NCBI RefSeq assembly: GCF_002563695.1 | Contig: NZ_PDJI01000004.1 | Coordinates: forward strand, 2,170,001 to 2,234,000 | DNA: 64,000 nt | Reading direction: 5' to 3' | Origin: Georgenia soli | GTDB taxonomy: Bacteria > Actinomycetota > Actinomycetes > Actinomycetales > Actinomycetaceae | Shown: positions 8,803-16,908 of the stretch, one piece after another | Numbering within the stretch: the first letter of the stretch is position 1 | How the letters are laid out: every line of letters starts with the position of its first letter | Made by a program: the position numbers and the translations under genes | Notes under the pieces: generated by a model | The model's database searches: none | What the model was told of the DNA's origin: nothing | The model's input: the letters and a program-made list of their open reading frames with translations, nothing else

Positions 8803-10667
8803 TGGTGGACGAGATCCCGCGCGTGCTTGCGGGGCGTTACGAGGTCGGTGAGCTGATCGGGCGCGGCGGCATGGCCGAGGTGCACATCGGGTACGACAAC
8901 CGCCTCTCCCGCACCGTCGCGATCAAGGTGCTGCGCTCGGACCTGGCCCGCGACGCGACCTTCCAGGCGCGCTTCCGCCGCGAGGCTCAGTCCTCCGCGG
9001 CGCTGAACCACCCCTCCATCGTCGCCGTCTACGACACCGGTGAGGAGCAGGTCGCCACACCGAGCGGCCAGCACATCACCGTGCCGTTCATCGTCATGGA
9101 GTACGTCGAGGGGCACACGGTGCGCAGCCTCCTCTCCGGCGGCGACCCCGTGCCGATCGAGGAGGCCGTCGAGATCGTCGTCGGCGTGCTCTCGGCGCTG
9201 GAGTACTCGCACCGCGAGGGCATCGTCCACCGGGACATCAAGCCCGGGAACATCATGCTGACCCCCACCGGGCAGGTGAAGGTCATGGACTTCGGCATCG
9301 CCCGCGCGATGACGGACTCCGCCGCGACGATGACGCAGACCCACGCCGTCGTCGGCACCGCCCAGTACCTCTCCCCGGAGCAGGCGCGCGGCGAGGTGGT
9401 GGACGCCCGCTCCGACCTGTACTCCACCGGTTGCCTCCTGTACGAGCTGCTCACCGGGCAGCCGCCCTTCACCGGTGACTCGGCCCTCGCCGTCGCGTAC
9501 CAGCACGTGGGGGAGACCCCGAAGACGCCGTCCAGCGTGACCCCGGACATCCCGGAGGTGCTCGACCGCGTCGTCCTGAAGGCCCTCGCCAAGGACAGGA
9601 ACGACCGCTACTCCGACGCGGCGCACATGCGCGCCGACCTGCTCGCCGCCGTGCGCGGCGGCCGGGTCGAGGCGCCTGCGACGGCCGTGTGGGGCGCGGC
9701 GGGCGGAGCGGCCGCCACCGCGGTCACCACCCCGCTGGCCGCGGCCGAGGCGACGCGCATGATGAGCTCCGCGGGCACCGCGACGCGCACGGGCGCACCG
9801 CCACCTGCCGCCCCGGGGGAGGACGAGGAGCAGAAGAAGTCCCGCTGGTGGATCTGGCTGGTGGCGCTGCTCGGCGTGGCGGCCGCGGTCGGCATCGTCG
9901 CGCTCGTGATGAACCCGGGCAACCAGGAGCCGCCGCCACCCGAGATGGTCCAGGTGCCCGACATGGCCGGGCTCGACCAGGTGGCTGCCCGCCAGAAGCT
10001 CGAGGCGGTCGATCTCGTCCCGAGCATCGTCGACGACGTTCCCTCCGACACCGTCGAGGAGGGGCTGTTCGTCCAGTCGAACCCGGCGGTCGGCGAGAAC
10101 GTCCCGGTCGGGACGAAGGTCGAGATCGCGTTCTCCTCAGGCCCCGAGGCGGTCGAGGTCCCGAACGTCGTCGGCATGAGCCAGGAGCAGGCGGCGAACG
10201 CGCTCGAGGCCGCCGGCCTGGCGTCGGGATCCGTCAACGAGGTGAACGACCCCAAGGCCGCACCGGGCGACGTCGTCGCCACGGACCCGGCCGCCGGCAA
10301 GTCCGCAGCCCCCGGCTCGCGCGTGAACCTCACCGTCGCCAGCAACTTCGTCGACCTGCCGGACCTGCGCGGCATGCCCGAGGAGGAAGCCTCCGCGAAG
10401 CTGTCGGAGCTCGACCTCAACGTGCGCATCACCCAGCAGCAGACCGGCGAGGCCGACCCCGGCAAGGTCGTCCAGCAGTCCCACCCCGCGGGCGCCGTCC
10501 AGCGCGGCACCACCGTCACGCTCACGGTCGCCACCGCGCCGCCACCCGAGCCGAGCCCGGAGCCGTCGCCGTCCGAGACCAGCGCGCCGCCGTCCGACCA
10601 GCCGTCGGACGGGGCGCCCTCCGACGGGAACAACGGCAACACCGACAACCCGGGCAACACCGGCTGA
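8802..10667 (+). CDS. pknB: PknB: PASTA-domain Ser/Thr protein kinase
   Basis: 621 residues. The kinase domain covers about 12-275 with IGRGGMAEVHIG, VAIKVL, HRDIKPGNIML, DFGIARA and the PEQARGE motif. A Thr/Ala-rich linker follows, then one membrane segment (about 349-371). Three PASTA repeats lie outside (about 381-451, 452-518 and 519-585), then an acidic Ser/Pro/Asn tail. PASTA repeats sense muropeptides or lipid II; PknB phosphorylates division and wall-synthesis proteins. Three repeats is one fewer than in mycobacterial PknB. Tandem GTGs at 8802 and 8805 are both possible; AAGGA lies six bases before the first. This is the last gene of the operon. The 172 bp beyond it hold only GC-rich imperfect hairpins before the convergent next gene. 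Confidence 0.95.
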   Translation: MVDEIPRVLAGRYEVGELIGRGGMAEVHIGYDNRLSRTVAIKVLRSDLARDATFQARFRREAQSSAALNHPSIVAVYDTGEEQVATPSGQHITVPFIVMEYVEGHTVRSLLSGGDPVPIEEAVEIVVGVLSALEYSHREGIVHRDIKPGNIMLTPTGQVKVMDFGIARAMTDSAATMTQTHAVVGTAQYLSPEQARGEVVDARSDLYSTGCLLYELLTGQPPFTGDSALAVAYQHVGETPKTPSSVTPDIPEVLDRVVLKALAKDRNDRYSDAAHMRADLLAAVRGGRVEAPATAVWGAAGGAAATAVTTPLAAAEATRMMSSAGTATRTGAPPPAAPGEDEEQKKSRWWIWLVALLGVAAAVGIVALVMNPGNQEPPPPEMVQVPDMAGLDQVAARQKLEAVDLVPSIVDDVPSDTVEEGLFVQSNPAVGENVPVGTKVEIAFSSGPEAVEVPNVVGMSQEQAANALEAAGLASGSVNEVNDPKAAPGDVVATDPAAGKSAAPGSRVNLTVASNFVDLPDLRGMPEEEASAKLSELDLNVRITQQQTGEADPGKVVQQSHPAGAVQRGTTVTLTVATAPPPEPSPEPSPSETSAPPSDQPSDGAPSDGNNGNTDNPGNTG

Positions 10668-10839
10668 CGACGCAGGCGCCAGCCCTCTTCGCGGCCGGTC
10701 CCGGGTCTGCCGGGTCGGTCGACGAAGGTCTGGGCCCTGTCAGCGGCCTCCGGTGCCGCTCGGCGGTCGCCGGGGCCGGCGAACGACCGCAGGGGCGGGT
10801 CGACCGCCTCTGGGGCCGGTGACCGACCGCCGAGGTGGA

Positions 10840-11460
10840 TCAGCGGCGGACGAGCGGGGCGAGGCCCTCGGAGCGGGCGACCGCGTCGTCGTCGCCGGTC
10901 ACCGCGAGCCAGTTGGCCAGCAGCCGGTGCCCGCCCTGGGTGAGGACCGCCTCGGGGTGGAACTGCACGCCGTGGAGCGGCAGGGAGCGGTGCTGAAGGC
11001 CCATGACGATCCCCGTGGCCGTCTCCGCCGTGATCTCCAGCTCCTCCGGCACGGTGTCGCGGACGACGGCTAGCGAGTGGTAGCGGGTCGCCGTGAACGG
11101 GCTCGCGAGTCCGGCGAAGACGCCGGTCCCGCCGTGCGTGACGTCGGACGTCTTGCCGTGCATGAGCTCCGGCGCGTGGGTGACGACCCCGCCGAACACC
11201 TCTCCGAGAGCCTGGTGGCCCAGGCACACCCCCAGCATGGGCAGCTCGCGCGTCGCGCACTCCTCGATGACCTCCATCGAGGAGCCGGCCTCCTTGGGCG
11301 TCCCGGGCCCGGGGGAGACCAGCACGCCGTCGTAGCCGTCGAGGGTCTCGGGCACGGCGTCGTTACGCACCACCGTCGTCTCGGCCCCCAGCTGCTGGAG
11401 GTAGCCGACGATGGTGTAGACGAAGCTGTCGTAGTTGTCGACGACGAGGATCCGGGACAT
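10840..11460 (-). CDS. aminodeoxychorismate/anthranilate synthase component II (glutamine amidotransferase)
   Basis: 206 residues, class I glutamine amidotransferase. Visible are the N-terminal DNYDSFVYT motif, the oxyanion loop SPGPGTP, the nucleophile in GVCLGHQ (Cys near 78) and the His-Glu pair in VQFHPEA. It releases ammonia from glutamine for the chorismate-using partner subunit (PabB or TrpE), feeding folate or tryptophan synthesis. No partner subunit is encoded nearby, so pabA and trpG cannot be separated; an orphan copy here is conserved in actinobacteria next to the pknB operon. The start is the ATG at 11460. A TATCTT sequence in the 100 bp upstream may be its -10. Confidence 0.9.
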   Translation of the reverse strand: MSRILVVDNYDSFVYTIVGYLQQLGAETTVVRNDAVPETLDGYDGVLVSPGPGTPKEAGSSMEVIEECATRELPMLGVCLGHQALGEVFGGVVTHAPELMHGKTSDVTHGGTGVFAGLASPFTATRYHSLAVVRDTVPEELEITAETATGIVMGLQHRSLPLHGVQFHPEAVLTQGGHRLLANWLAVTGDDDAVARSEGLAPLVRR

Positions 11461-11560
11461 CAGTGCGCTCCCACGGTTCTGACTGCTGGTTCACGGCCCT
11501 GGGAGGGTCGCAGAAGATAGGTACCACGCCTGCGCGGGCGCATCACGATCGGTCCGGCTC

Positions 11561-12379
11561 TCACGCGTCCTCCAGCACCTCGGCGTGCTGCAGCGACATC
11601 GTCCCGGAGTAGGCGGGCAGCTGGAGCTCGGACTGCCGGGTCTCCGACCAGCCGAGCCCCACGGCCTCGACGTACTGGAGGTAGACGGCGACGCCGGGTG
11701 AGGCGTGGAGCGCCGCCTCGAGGGCGTGGGGGTCGCCGACGGCCTGGATGACGTACGGCGGGGAGTACGTCCGGCCGGCGATGTGCAGCACGTTGCCGAC
11801 GCAGCGCACCCCGGTCGTCGACACGACACGGTGGCCCTGCACGGCCATGGCCTCGGCACCGCCGGCCCACAGGGCGTTCATGACGGCCTCGAGGTCCTGC
11901 TGGTGCACCACCAGGTCGTCGGGGGCGAAGCCGGCGGGGCTGCCGTCACCGTGGGGAGCGTCCCAGAGCTGCACCTCGACACCGGGGCCGTGGACTGCCT
12001 CGAGCCCGACGGCGGCGGGGGGAGGCCCGTCGGTCGACGGGTCGGCGCCCGCCTCGTCCCCTGTCTCACCCTCGAGATAGGGCGCGATGTCCGCGCGCAG
12101 GTCGGCGTTCTCCTCCTCGAGCTGCTCGAGGCGGTCGGCCTCTGCCCGTGCCAGTCCCTGAAGGTCCTGCGGCTGCCGGAGACCGTCGTCGGCGAAGACC
12201 GAGGCGTTGGCGGCGAACAGCAGCCCCGCGACCAGACCCACAAGTCCTGTCCCGAGCGAGAGGCGGGACCACGGGCGCCGACGCCGGCCCCCGTGGGCGC
12301 CGGGTGCCGGAGCGGGAGAAGCGCCCACTGTCCTCCTCCCGGCCGACGCGGCGCCGTGGATGAACCGCGTCCTGTGCAT
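11561..12379 (-). CDS. DUF881-family membrane-anchored protein
   Basis: 272 residues. A basic, Pro/Arg-rich cytoplasmic N-terminus (1-38) precedes a membrane segment (about 40-60), then a coiled-coil stretch (LARAEADRLEQLEEENADL, about 80-100), a Gly/Asp/Pro linker and the DUF881 globular domain. Family landmarks are GPGVEVQL, NALWAGGAEAMAVQ and GRTYSPPYVIQAVGDP. The molecular role is not known. The layout (TM, coiled coil, extracytoplasmic domain) and its position next to crgA suggest envelope or divisome work. No clear ribosome site precedes the ATG at 12379. TACCGT lies eight bases upstream on the minus strand, so the mRNA may be leaderless. Confidence 0.85.
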   Translation of the reverse strand: MHRTRFIHGAASAGRRTVGASPAPAPGAHGGRRRRPWSRLSLGTGLVGLVAGLLFAANASVFADDGLRQPQDLQGLARAEADRLEQLEEENADLRADIAPYLEGETGDEAGADPSTDGPPPAAVGLEAVHGPGVEVQLWDAPHGDGSPAGFAPDDLVVHQQDLEAVMNALWAGGAEAMAVQGHRVVSTTGVRCVGNVLHIAGRTYSPPYVIQAVGDPHALEAALHASPGVAVYLQYVEAVGLGWSETRQSELQLPAYSGTMSLQHAEVLEDA

Positions 12380-12498
12380 GCGACACTACGGTAGGTGATC
12401 GGCACGGCCCAAGGGTCGCGCCGGCGACGTGTGCCCGGGAGCTCCCCGGGCGCAGACACGTGGGCCCCCTTCGGGGAGCGCCCGTGAGGAGAAGCAGG

Positions 12499-12750
12499 AT
12501 GCCGGAGTCCAAGAAGCGCAAGAAGGTCACCCCGAACGGCAACCAGCCGCGCCCGGCGGCGACCCCTGCCGCGAGCCCGCGGTGGTGGGCGCCGACCATG
12601 GTGACCCTCATGGTGCTCGGCCTCGTGTTCGTGGTGCTGACCTACCTGACCAAGGGCAACCTGCCGGTCCCCAGCCTGGGGAACTGGAACCTCGCCATCG
12701 GCTTCGGCGTGATGATCGTGGGCTTCTTCATGACCCTGCGGTGGCGCTGA
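12499..12750 (+). CDS. crgA: CrgA: cell division inhibitor / septation protein
   Basis: An 83-residue protein. The Lys-rich N-terminus (PESKKRKKVTP) is followed by the conserved WWAP motif and two membrane segments (about 33-53 and 63-80) with NWNLAIGFG in the second. CrgA recruits and regulates FtsZ-dependent division proteins and PBPs in actinobacteria. The ATG at 12499 has GAGGAG nine bases upstream; upstream in-frame codons lack coding character. It is divergent from DUF881, with a 119 bp intergenic region containing a GC-rich inverted repeat. Confidence 0.93.
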   Translation: MPESKKRKKVTPNGNQPRPAATPAASPRWWAPTMVTLMVLGLVFVVLTYLTKGNLPVPSLGNWNLAIGFGVMIVGFFMTLRWR

Positions 12751-13981
12751 GGCGCCGCAGCCTTCTCCTCACCAGGCCTGCACCGGCGACGGCCCGGGCC
12801 GGCCCCTGCCGGCTCCTCGGACGGGCGTCGGCGGGCCACTGAGGCCAGCCGTCCGGCCGGTACTGGGCCGGCACTGGCGCCGCCCTGCGCGCCGCCCCCA
12901 GCGACCCCACCGGACGCCCCGTCACGCACCGGTTGCGCCGGCGGTCCACGCCGCCTGGGCCGTCCGAGCACGACTCTCCACGGCGGCGCTTCGTCCCGCC
13001 TCCGGCCGCGTCCCCCTGGTGGCACGCCGTCCGGCGTGACTCCTGCCCGGCCCATGGCCAGACGCACCGCGCATCGGGCTCCGTCCCTCGACGACGTCGC
13101 CAGGGTCTGCGTGCGTCACCACGACCGCCTCTCCCCGGCAGCGGTGCGAAGCGTCGGCGCGGCGGACGTCCGCCCTTCACTGCTGCCAGGTCCCGCTCCC
13201 ACGTCCGCCGCCTCCACCTGGTCGCGGGCCAGTCGGGGCGTTCTCCGGGGTGTGCCGGGCCGCAACCCACACTGGTCCACACCTCTGGACCAGGCCGTCC
13301 ACATGCGGTGGACGCAGAGCCATGCTGGTCGGAGCGCTGTCCACACGGGCATCTGTGGACATGTGGGGAGATGGTGCGCGGCCCTATGGACAGCCGCTCA
13401 GGGAAACCGGTCCGGGGCCTTCCGCGGACGGCCAGTTCTGCCCGGAATTCCGGCGCTCAGGAGGCGCTGGGCGAAGGAAATAACACCGGTGTAGTTCTCC
13501 ACAGGGTTCTTCACACCTGTGGACCCGTTCACGGGGGTTATCCACAGTTGTGCGCACAGCGGTGGAAACTTACATCGCTGTCATTGTCCCCAGCTGGGGA
13601 AACCCCTGTGGACAGAGTCGCCGCCCGGCCGCCGGGGCAGCACATCGTGACCCGGGTGGAGCGGCCCCGTCCGGGTCACGACCCCGCCGTGGGGCAGCAT
13701 CTCTCCCGCCTCAGACATCCGGACCGGCCGAGGTCCTCAGCGCGCGGCTCCGACGTCCGGACGGACGAGACGGGGAGCCGTCAGCGGCCCGGGGCCTCTG
13801 TCTGTGGCGGGTGCCAGAGAGCTGTCGGCGACGGCCGGCCTCACGCGACAGCGGGCCGGTCGCGCCCTTCGCCTTCGGGGCGCGCCAGTTGCGCGGGGAC
13901 GCTGCGGGAGCGGCACGCTGCCACCAGCACGTCGCTGATCCTGAGCCGGGCTGCGTCCGTCCGGCGGCTACGCCTGGCGGT
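12751..13981 (+). other. 1.2 kb non-coding stretch
   Basis: There is no credible gene on either strand between crgA and the rhomboid gene: long open frames exist but have Arg/Pro-rich, non-protein-like translations typical of GC-rich frame shadows. The only structure I can see is the cluster of TCCACA/TGTGGA motifs listed separately (13273-13615). That stretch is also somewhat richer in A+T than the neighbouring genes. Confidence 0.7.
13273..13615. promoter_or_regulatory. cluster of DnaA-box-like sequences away from oriC
   Basis: Within 343 bp I count eight nonamers built on the TCCACA core. Two fit TTNTCCACA: TTATCCACA at 13538-13546 (an exact consensus box) and TTCTCCACA at 13495-13503. 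Others are TGGTCCACA (13273), CCGTCCACA (13295), CTGTCCACA (13337), and, on the minus strand, TGTGGACAT (13354), TGTGGACCC (13518) and TGTGGACAG (13607). Both orientations occur. DnaA-box clusters outside oriC are known in Streptomyces and act as DnaA sinks; that role here is inference. Confidence 0.6.
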
Positions 13982-14833
13982 TCAGACCGCGGCGTACCGA
14001 GCGACCGTGAGCACCACCAGGAGGAGGGCGACCGCGACCGTCGCAGCCACACTCACGAGCGTGCGGTGCCGGCGCGGAGCATAGGCGTACGCCGCCGCCA
14101 GCGCGGCACCGGTGACGGCGCCGCCCAGGTGGGACTGCCACGAGATGCCGGCGACGACGAAGCCGATCACGAAGTTCAGTGCGATGAGCACGAGGATCTG
14201 CGTCGCGTCCCGGCCGAGCCGTCGCATGACGAGGAAGATCGCGGAGAACAGTCCGAACACCGCGCCGGACGCGCCGACGACGGACGTGCTCCACGAGGGC
14301 CCGGACGGGTCGGCCAGCAGCAGCACCGCCACGGACCCGCCGATGGCCGAGAGCACGTACAGCGACACGAACCGCCATCGGCCGAGGGCGGGCTCGAGAA
14401 CCGAGCCCACCAGCCACAGGGCGTACATGTTCAGGGCGAGGTGCAGCGTGCCGCCGTGGAGGAACGCGGAGCTGAGGAACCGGTAGGGCTGCTGGTCGCC
14501 CAGGGCCGGCATGAAGATGAAGCTGGGGGTGACCATGAGGCCCGGCACCCGCTGGGCGAGGTAGACCACCACGCACAGCGCGATGATCGTGATGGTGACG
14601 ACGGGGCGGCCCTCGCGGGCCCGCCCGCCCAGCACCGTGCGGGTCGTGGGGACCCGCGACCGCGCCTCGTTGACGCAGTCGACGCACTGGATCCCGACGG
14701 CTGCCGGGCGCTGGCACTCGGGGCAGGCGGGCCGCTGGCAGCGCTGGCAGCGGACGTACGAGACCCGGTCGGGGTGACGAGGGCAGACCGGCACCTGCGG
14801 GGTGCCGATCTGCCCGGGAGCCTGCTCCGTCAT
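13982..14833 (-). CDS. rhomboid-family intramembrane serine protease
   Basis: 283 residues. The N-terminal 55 residues carry Cys pairs (VPVCPRHPDRVSYVRCQRCQRPACPEC and IQCVDC) that look like a small zinc-binding B-box-like module. The rhomboid core with six or more membrane segments (about 75-283) follows. Conserved elements are the HGGTLHLALNMYALW loop, GASGAVFG (catalytic Ser) and SHLGGAVTG (catalytic His). Rhomboids cleave substrate proteins inside the membrane; the substrate here is unknown. It lies 4 bp downstream of the cyclophilin gene on the same strand, so the two are probably co-transcribed. This neighbourhood (rhomboid, ppi) is conserved near actinobacterial gyrA. Confidence 0.93.
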   Translation of the reverse strand: MTEQAPGQIGTPQVPVCPRHPDRVSYVRCQRCQRPACPECQRPAAVGIQCVDCVNEARSRVPTTRTVLGGRAREGRPVVTITIIALCVVVYLAQRVPGLMVTPSFIFMPALGDQQPYRFLSSAFLHGGTLHLALNMYALWLVGSVLEPALGRWRFVSLYVLSAIGGSVAVLLLADPSGPSWSTSVVGASGAVFGLFSAIFLVMRRLGRDATQILVLIALNFVIGFVVAGISWQSHLGGAVTGAALAAAYAYAPRRHRTLVSVAATVAVALLLVVLTVARYAAV

Positions 14834-14837
14834 GCCG

Positions 14838-15359
14838 CTACTCGGTGACGGTCACCGAGTTGATGGTGATGTCCTCGACGGGACGGTCCATGGGTCCCGT
14901 GGCGGTGCTGCCGATCTTGTCGACGACGGCTCGCGAGGCCTGGTCCACGACCTTGCCGAAGATCGTGTGCTTGCCCTGCAGCCAGGTGGTGGGCGCGGTG
15001 GTGATGAAGAACTGCGAGCCGTTCGTTCCCTTGCCCATGCGCTTGCCGGCGTTCGCCATGGCCAGGATGTAGGGCTCGGTGAAGTTCAGCTCGGGGTGGA
15101 TCTCGTCGTCGAACTGGTAGCCGGGGCCGCCGGTACCGGTCCCGAGCGGGTCCCCGCCCTGGATCATGAAGTTCGGGATCACTCGGTGGAAGATCACGCC
15201 GTCGTAGAGCGGACGGTTGGTCTGCTCGCCGGTGGCGGGGTCGGTCCAGGTCCGCCTGCCGGTGGCGAGCTCGGTGAAGTTCGCGACCGTCTTCGGCGCG
15301 TGGTTCGGGTAGAGCTCGACGGTGATGTCGCCTGCGGAGGTGTGCAGAGTGGCTTCCAT
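14838..15359 (-). CDS. ppiA: cyclophilin-type peptidyl-prolyl cis-trans isomerase
   Basis: 173 residues, one cyclophilin domain filling the whole protein. The signature is clear: FHRVIPNFMIQGGDP, the catalytic Arg in FHRV, MANAGKRMGKGTNGSQFFIT and HTIFGKV. It speeds prolyl bond isomerisation during protein folding. There is no signal peptide, so it is cytoplasmic. The ATG at 15359 was chosen because conserved sequence starts there (MEATLHTSAGDITVELYP); a longer frame upstream has no cyclophilin similarity. Confidence 0.95.
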   Translation of the reverse strand: MEATLHTSAGDITVELYPNHAPKTVANFTELATGRRTWTDPATGEQTNRPLYDGVIFHRVIPNFMIQGGDPLGTGTGGPGYQFDDEIHPELNFTEPYILAMANAGKRMGKGTNGSQFFITTAPTTWLQGKHTIFGKVVDQASRAVVDKIGSTATGPMDRPVEDITINSVTVTE

Positions 15360-15535
15360 GCCCCGATCCTCGCACGCCCGGGCGCCCGGCGGCACGGCGG
15401 GTCCAGCCTCCGCCGTCGGGCCGGGACCTCCGACCCAGAGCAGGCACCGGGATCCACGTGCGCGGCCGGCGCCGGCCCCGGAACGATCCAAGAGCGGGCA
15501 CGTTGATGCGAGAGAGTGCAAGATGGGTCACAGGA

Positions 15536-15560
15536 GTGCGGACCACGCCGTGGTCCGCAC
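15536..15560. other. 11-bp perfect inverted repeat upstream of the DUF5324-like gene
   Basis: GTGCGGACCAC and GTGGTCCGCAC face each other across a 3-base loop, 40 bp before the downstream ATG. It could be an operator or an mRNA hairpin in the leader. No T run follows. Confidence 0.7.
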
Positions 15561-15600
15561 CGCCGCAGGACCTGTCCTTCGAGACGATCAGGGAGAGCAC

Positions 15601-16470
15601 ATGTCGGGCAAGCGCAAGACCATCGAGGCGGAGCACGTCCGCAAGATCGACGTGGAGCGGATGCGTAAGCAGGCCGCGGAGCTCGGTGCCATCGCACAGG
15701 AGCAGGCCACGCTGGCCGCCAAGCAGGCCGCGCTCGCCGGTCAGCATGCAGCACACCTGGCCGAGCAGGGGAAGGAGTGGGCGACCCCGCGCGTCGAGGC
15801 CGCCGCCGCCTGGGCCGGGCCGAAGGTCGACAAGGCGTGGCGCGAGACCGTCAAGGCGACCGCGCCGAAGGTCGAGCACGCCACCGAGGCCGTCCGCCCC
15901 GTCGTCGACAACGCCTACGAGCGGATCGTGGACGACTACCTGCCCCGCGTGCAGAAGGCCATGCACGACGCCGCCGACGCCGCCGCGACGGCGAACGGCA
16001 AGGCGGCCGCCAAGGCCGCCAAGGGTGCCAAGGCCGCTGCGGCGGTCACGAAGGGTGGCGCCAAGGCTGCCGCGGCGTCCAAGGCCGGCAAGGCCACGCG
16101 CAAGGCGCTGGCCGAGGAGCCCAAGAAGGGCGGCCACGTGTTCGGCAAGACGCTCGGCTGGGTGCTCGTGGGCACCGCGGCCGCCGGCACCGGCTACCTG
16201 CTGTGGCGCCGGAGCCAGCCGGTGGACGACCCGTGGGCGGAGGAGTACTGGGAGGACACCACGGTCACCTCGCCGGCAGCCTCGACCGAGCCGGGCGCGG
16301 CGGAGAAGGCGAAGTCCGCCGCCGGTGGCGCCGCCGCGACGGCCAAGGAGAAGGCCGGCGAGATCAAGGACAAGCTGTCCGAGGCGAAGGACACGGCCAA
16401 GCCGGGCCAGTCGTGGGAGTCCGACAAGGCGAAGCCCGACCAGGAGGGTGGCGGCACGAGCACCGTCTGA
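15601..16470 (+). CDS. DUF5324-like Ala/Lys-rich membrane protein
   Basis: 289 residues. The N-terminal half is strongly helical and rich in Ala, Lys, Glu and Gln (AKQAALAGQHAAHLAEQ). A long Ala/Lys stretch (about 125-170) precedes a single membrane segment (about 178-200, FGKTLGWVLVGTAAAGTGYLLWRR is its region). An acidic and Lys/Ala-rich C-terminus follows, with a KEKAGEIKDKLSEAKDTAK coiled region. It resembles the DUF5324 proteins found next to ppi and tRNA genes in Streptomyces. The function is unknown; the composition recalls apolipophorin-like or membrane-shaping helical proteins, but that is only a resemblance. The ATG at 15601 has AGGGAG five bases upstream. Confidence 0.82.
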   Translation: MSGKRKTIEAEHVRKIDVERMRKQAAELGAIAQEQATLAAKQAALAGQHAAHLAEQGKEWATPRVEAAAAWAGPKVDKAWRETVKATAPKVEHATEAVRPVVDNAYERIVDDYLPRVQKAMHDAADAAATANGKAAAKAAKGAKAAAAVTKGGAKAAAASKAGKATRKALAEEPKKGGHVFGKTLGWVLVGTAAAGTGYLLWRRSQPVDDPWAEEYWEDTTVTSPAASTEPGAAEKAKSAAGGAAATAKEKAGEIKDKLSEAKDTAKPGQSWESDKAKPDQEGGGTSTV

Positions 16471-16488
16471 CGCCCGAGAGCGTGTGCC

Positions 16489-16522
16489 GAGGCCCCGGTG
16501 AGCAGCTGCTCGCCGGGGCCTC
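16489..16522 (+). terminator. hairpin terminator after the DUF5324-like gene
   Basis: The 10-bp arms GAGGCCCCGG and CCGGGGCCTC enclose a second palindrome (GAGCAG/CTGCTC). It begins 18 bp after the stop codon. There is no T run, as is common for hairpins in high-GC actinobacteria. Confidence 0.65.
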
Positions 16523-16540
16523 GTGCGTGCGGCGGTGGGC

Positions 16541-16584
16541 GCGCAGACGCGTGCACGAGTCGGCGCAGACGCGTGCACGAGTCG
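16541..16584. repeat. 22-bp tandem direct repeat
   Basis: Two identical 22-bp copies, each beginning GCGCAGACGCGTGCACGAGT, lie back to back at 16541 and 16563. Each contains the palindrome-like ACGCGTGCACG. They sit between the hairpin of the DUF5324-like gene and the tRNA-Ala terminator. Confidence 0.9.
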
Positions 16585-16613
16585 AGGCCGCGACCTCTGC
16601 AGGTCGCGGCCTC
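16584..16613 (-). terminator. hairpin terminator after tRNA-Ala
   Basis: A 12-bp perfect stem (GAGGCCGCGACC with GGTCGCGGCCTC) with a 6-base loop, seven bases past the tRNA-Ala 3' end. No T run follows. Confidence 0.65.
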
Positions 16614-16619
16614 GTCCGG

Positions 16620-16692
16620 TGGAGCCAACGGGACTCGAACCCGTAACCCCCTGCTTGCAAAGCAGGTGCGCTACCAATTGCGCCATGGCCCC
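16620..16692 (-). tRNA. tRNA-Ala (anticodon TGC)
   Basis: 73 nt. The acceptor GGGGCCA pairs with TGGCTCC (one G-U). The anticodon stem CTGCT/AGCAG encloses TTTGCAA, giving anticodon TGC. A standard T arm ACGGGTTCGAGTCCCGT is present. CCA is not encoded. Confidence 0.97.
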
Positions 16693-16721
16693 CTGCGCAC
16701 CTGGCGGTGCGGGTGCTGCGG

Positions 16722-16859
16722 TCAGCGGGCGGGCGGCTGCTCGCCGAAGCTGTCCGTGACCTCTGCCCACAGGTCCCGCTCCTCGCGGTCCTGCCGAACC
16801 TTGATCCAGGCGACGTAGCCCGCGATCGCAGCCGCGGTCAGCATCAGTGCCTTCTTCAC
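16722..16859 (-). CDS. DLW-39 family small membrane protein
   Basis: A 45-residue protein read from a GTG at 16859 to a TGA at 16722. It begins MKKALMLTAAAIAGYVAWIK (single membrane helix) and continues through a charged stretch to the D-L-W motif (RDLWAEVTD) that names the DLW-39 family. The position between tRNA-Ile and tRNA-Ala just downstream of gyrA and DUF3566 is the conserved location of this family in actinobacteria. A strong AGGAGG lies eight bases before the GTG. The function is unknown. Confidence 0.88.
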   Translation of the reverse strand: MKKALMLTAAAIAGYVAWIKVRQDREERDLWAEVTDSFGEQPPAR

Positions 16860-16908
16860 GTCGGTACCTCCTGTGATGCCCCTCGGGGCCCGCAGGGGCG
16901 GTACGGGG

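Noticed and set aside
12933-14084. A 383-codon plus-strand frame between crgA and the rhomboid gene
   Set aside because: An Arg/Pro/Ser-rich translation without domains; it runs into the rhomboid gene antisense and covers the DnaA-box cluster.
16584-16613. Reading the hairpin as an attachment site beside tRNA-Ala
   Set aside because: It does not repeat the tRNA 3' end and no integrase or island follows; a terminator is simpler.
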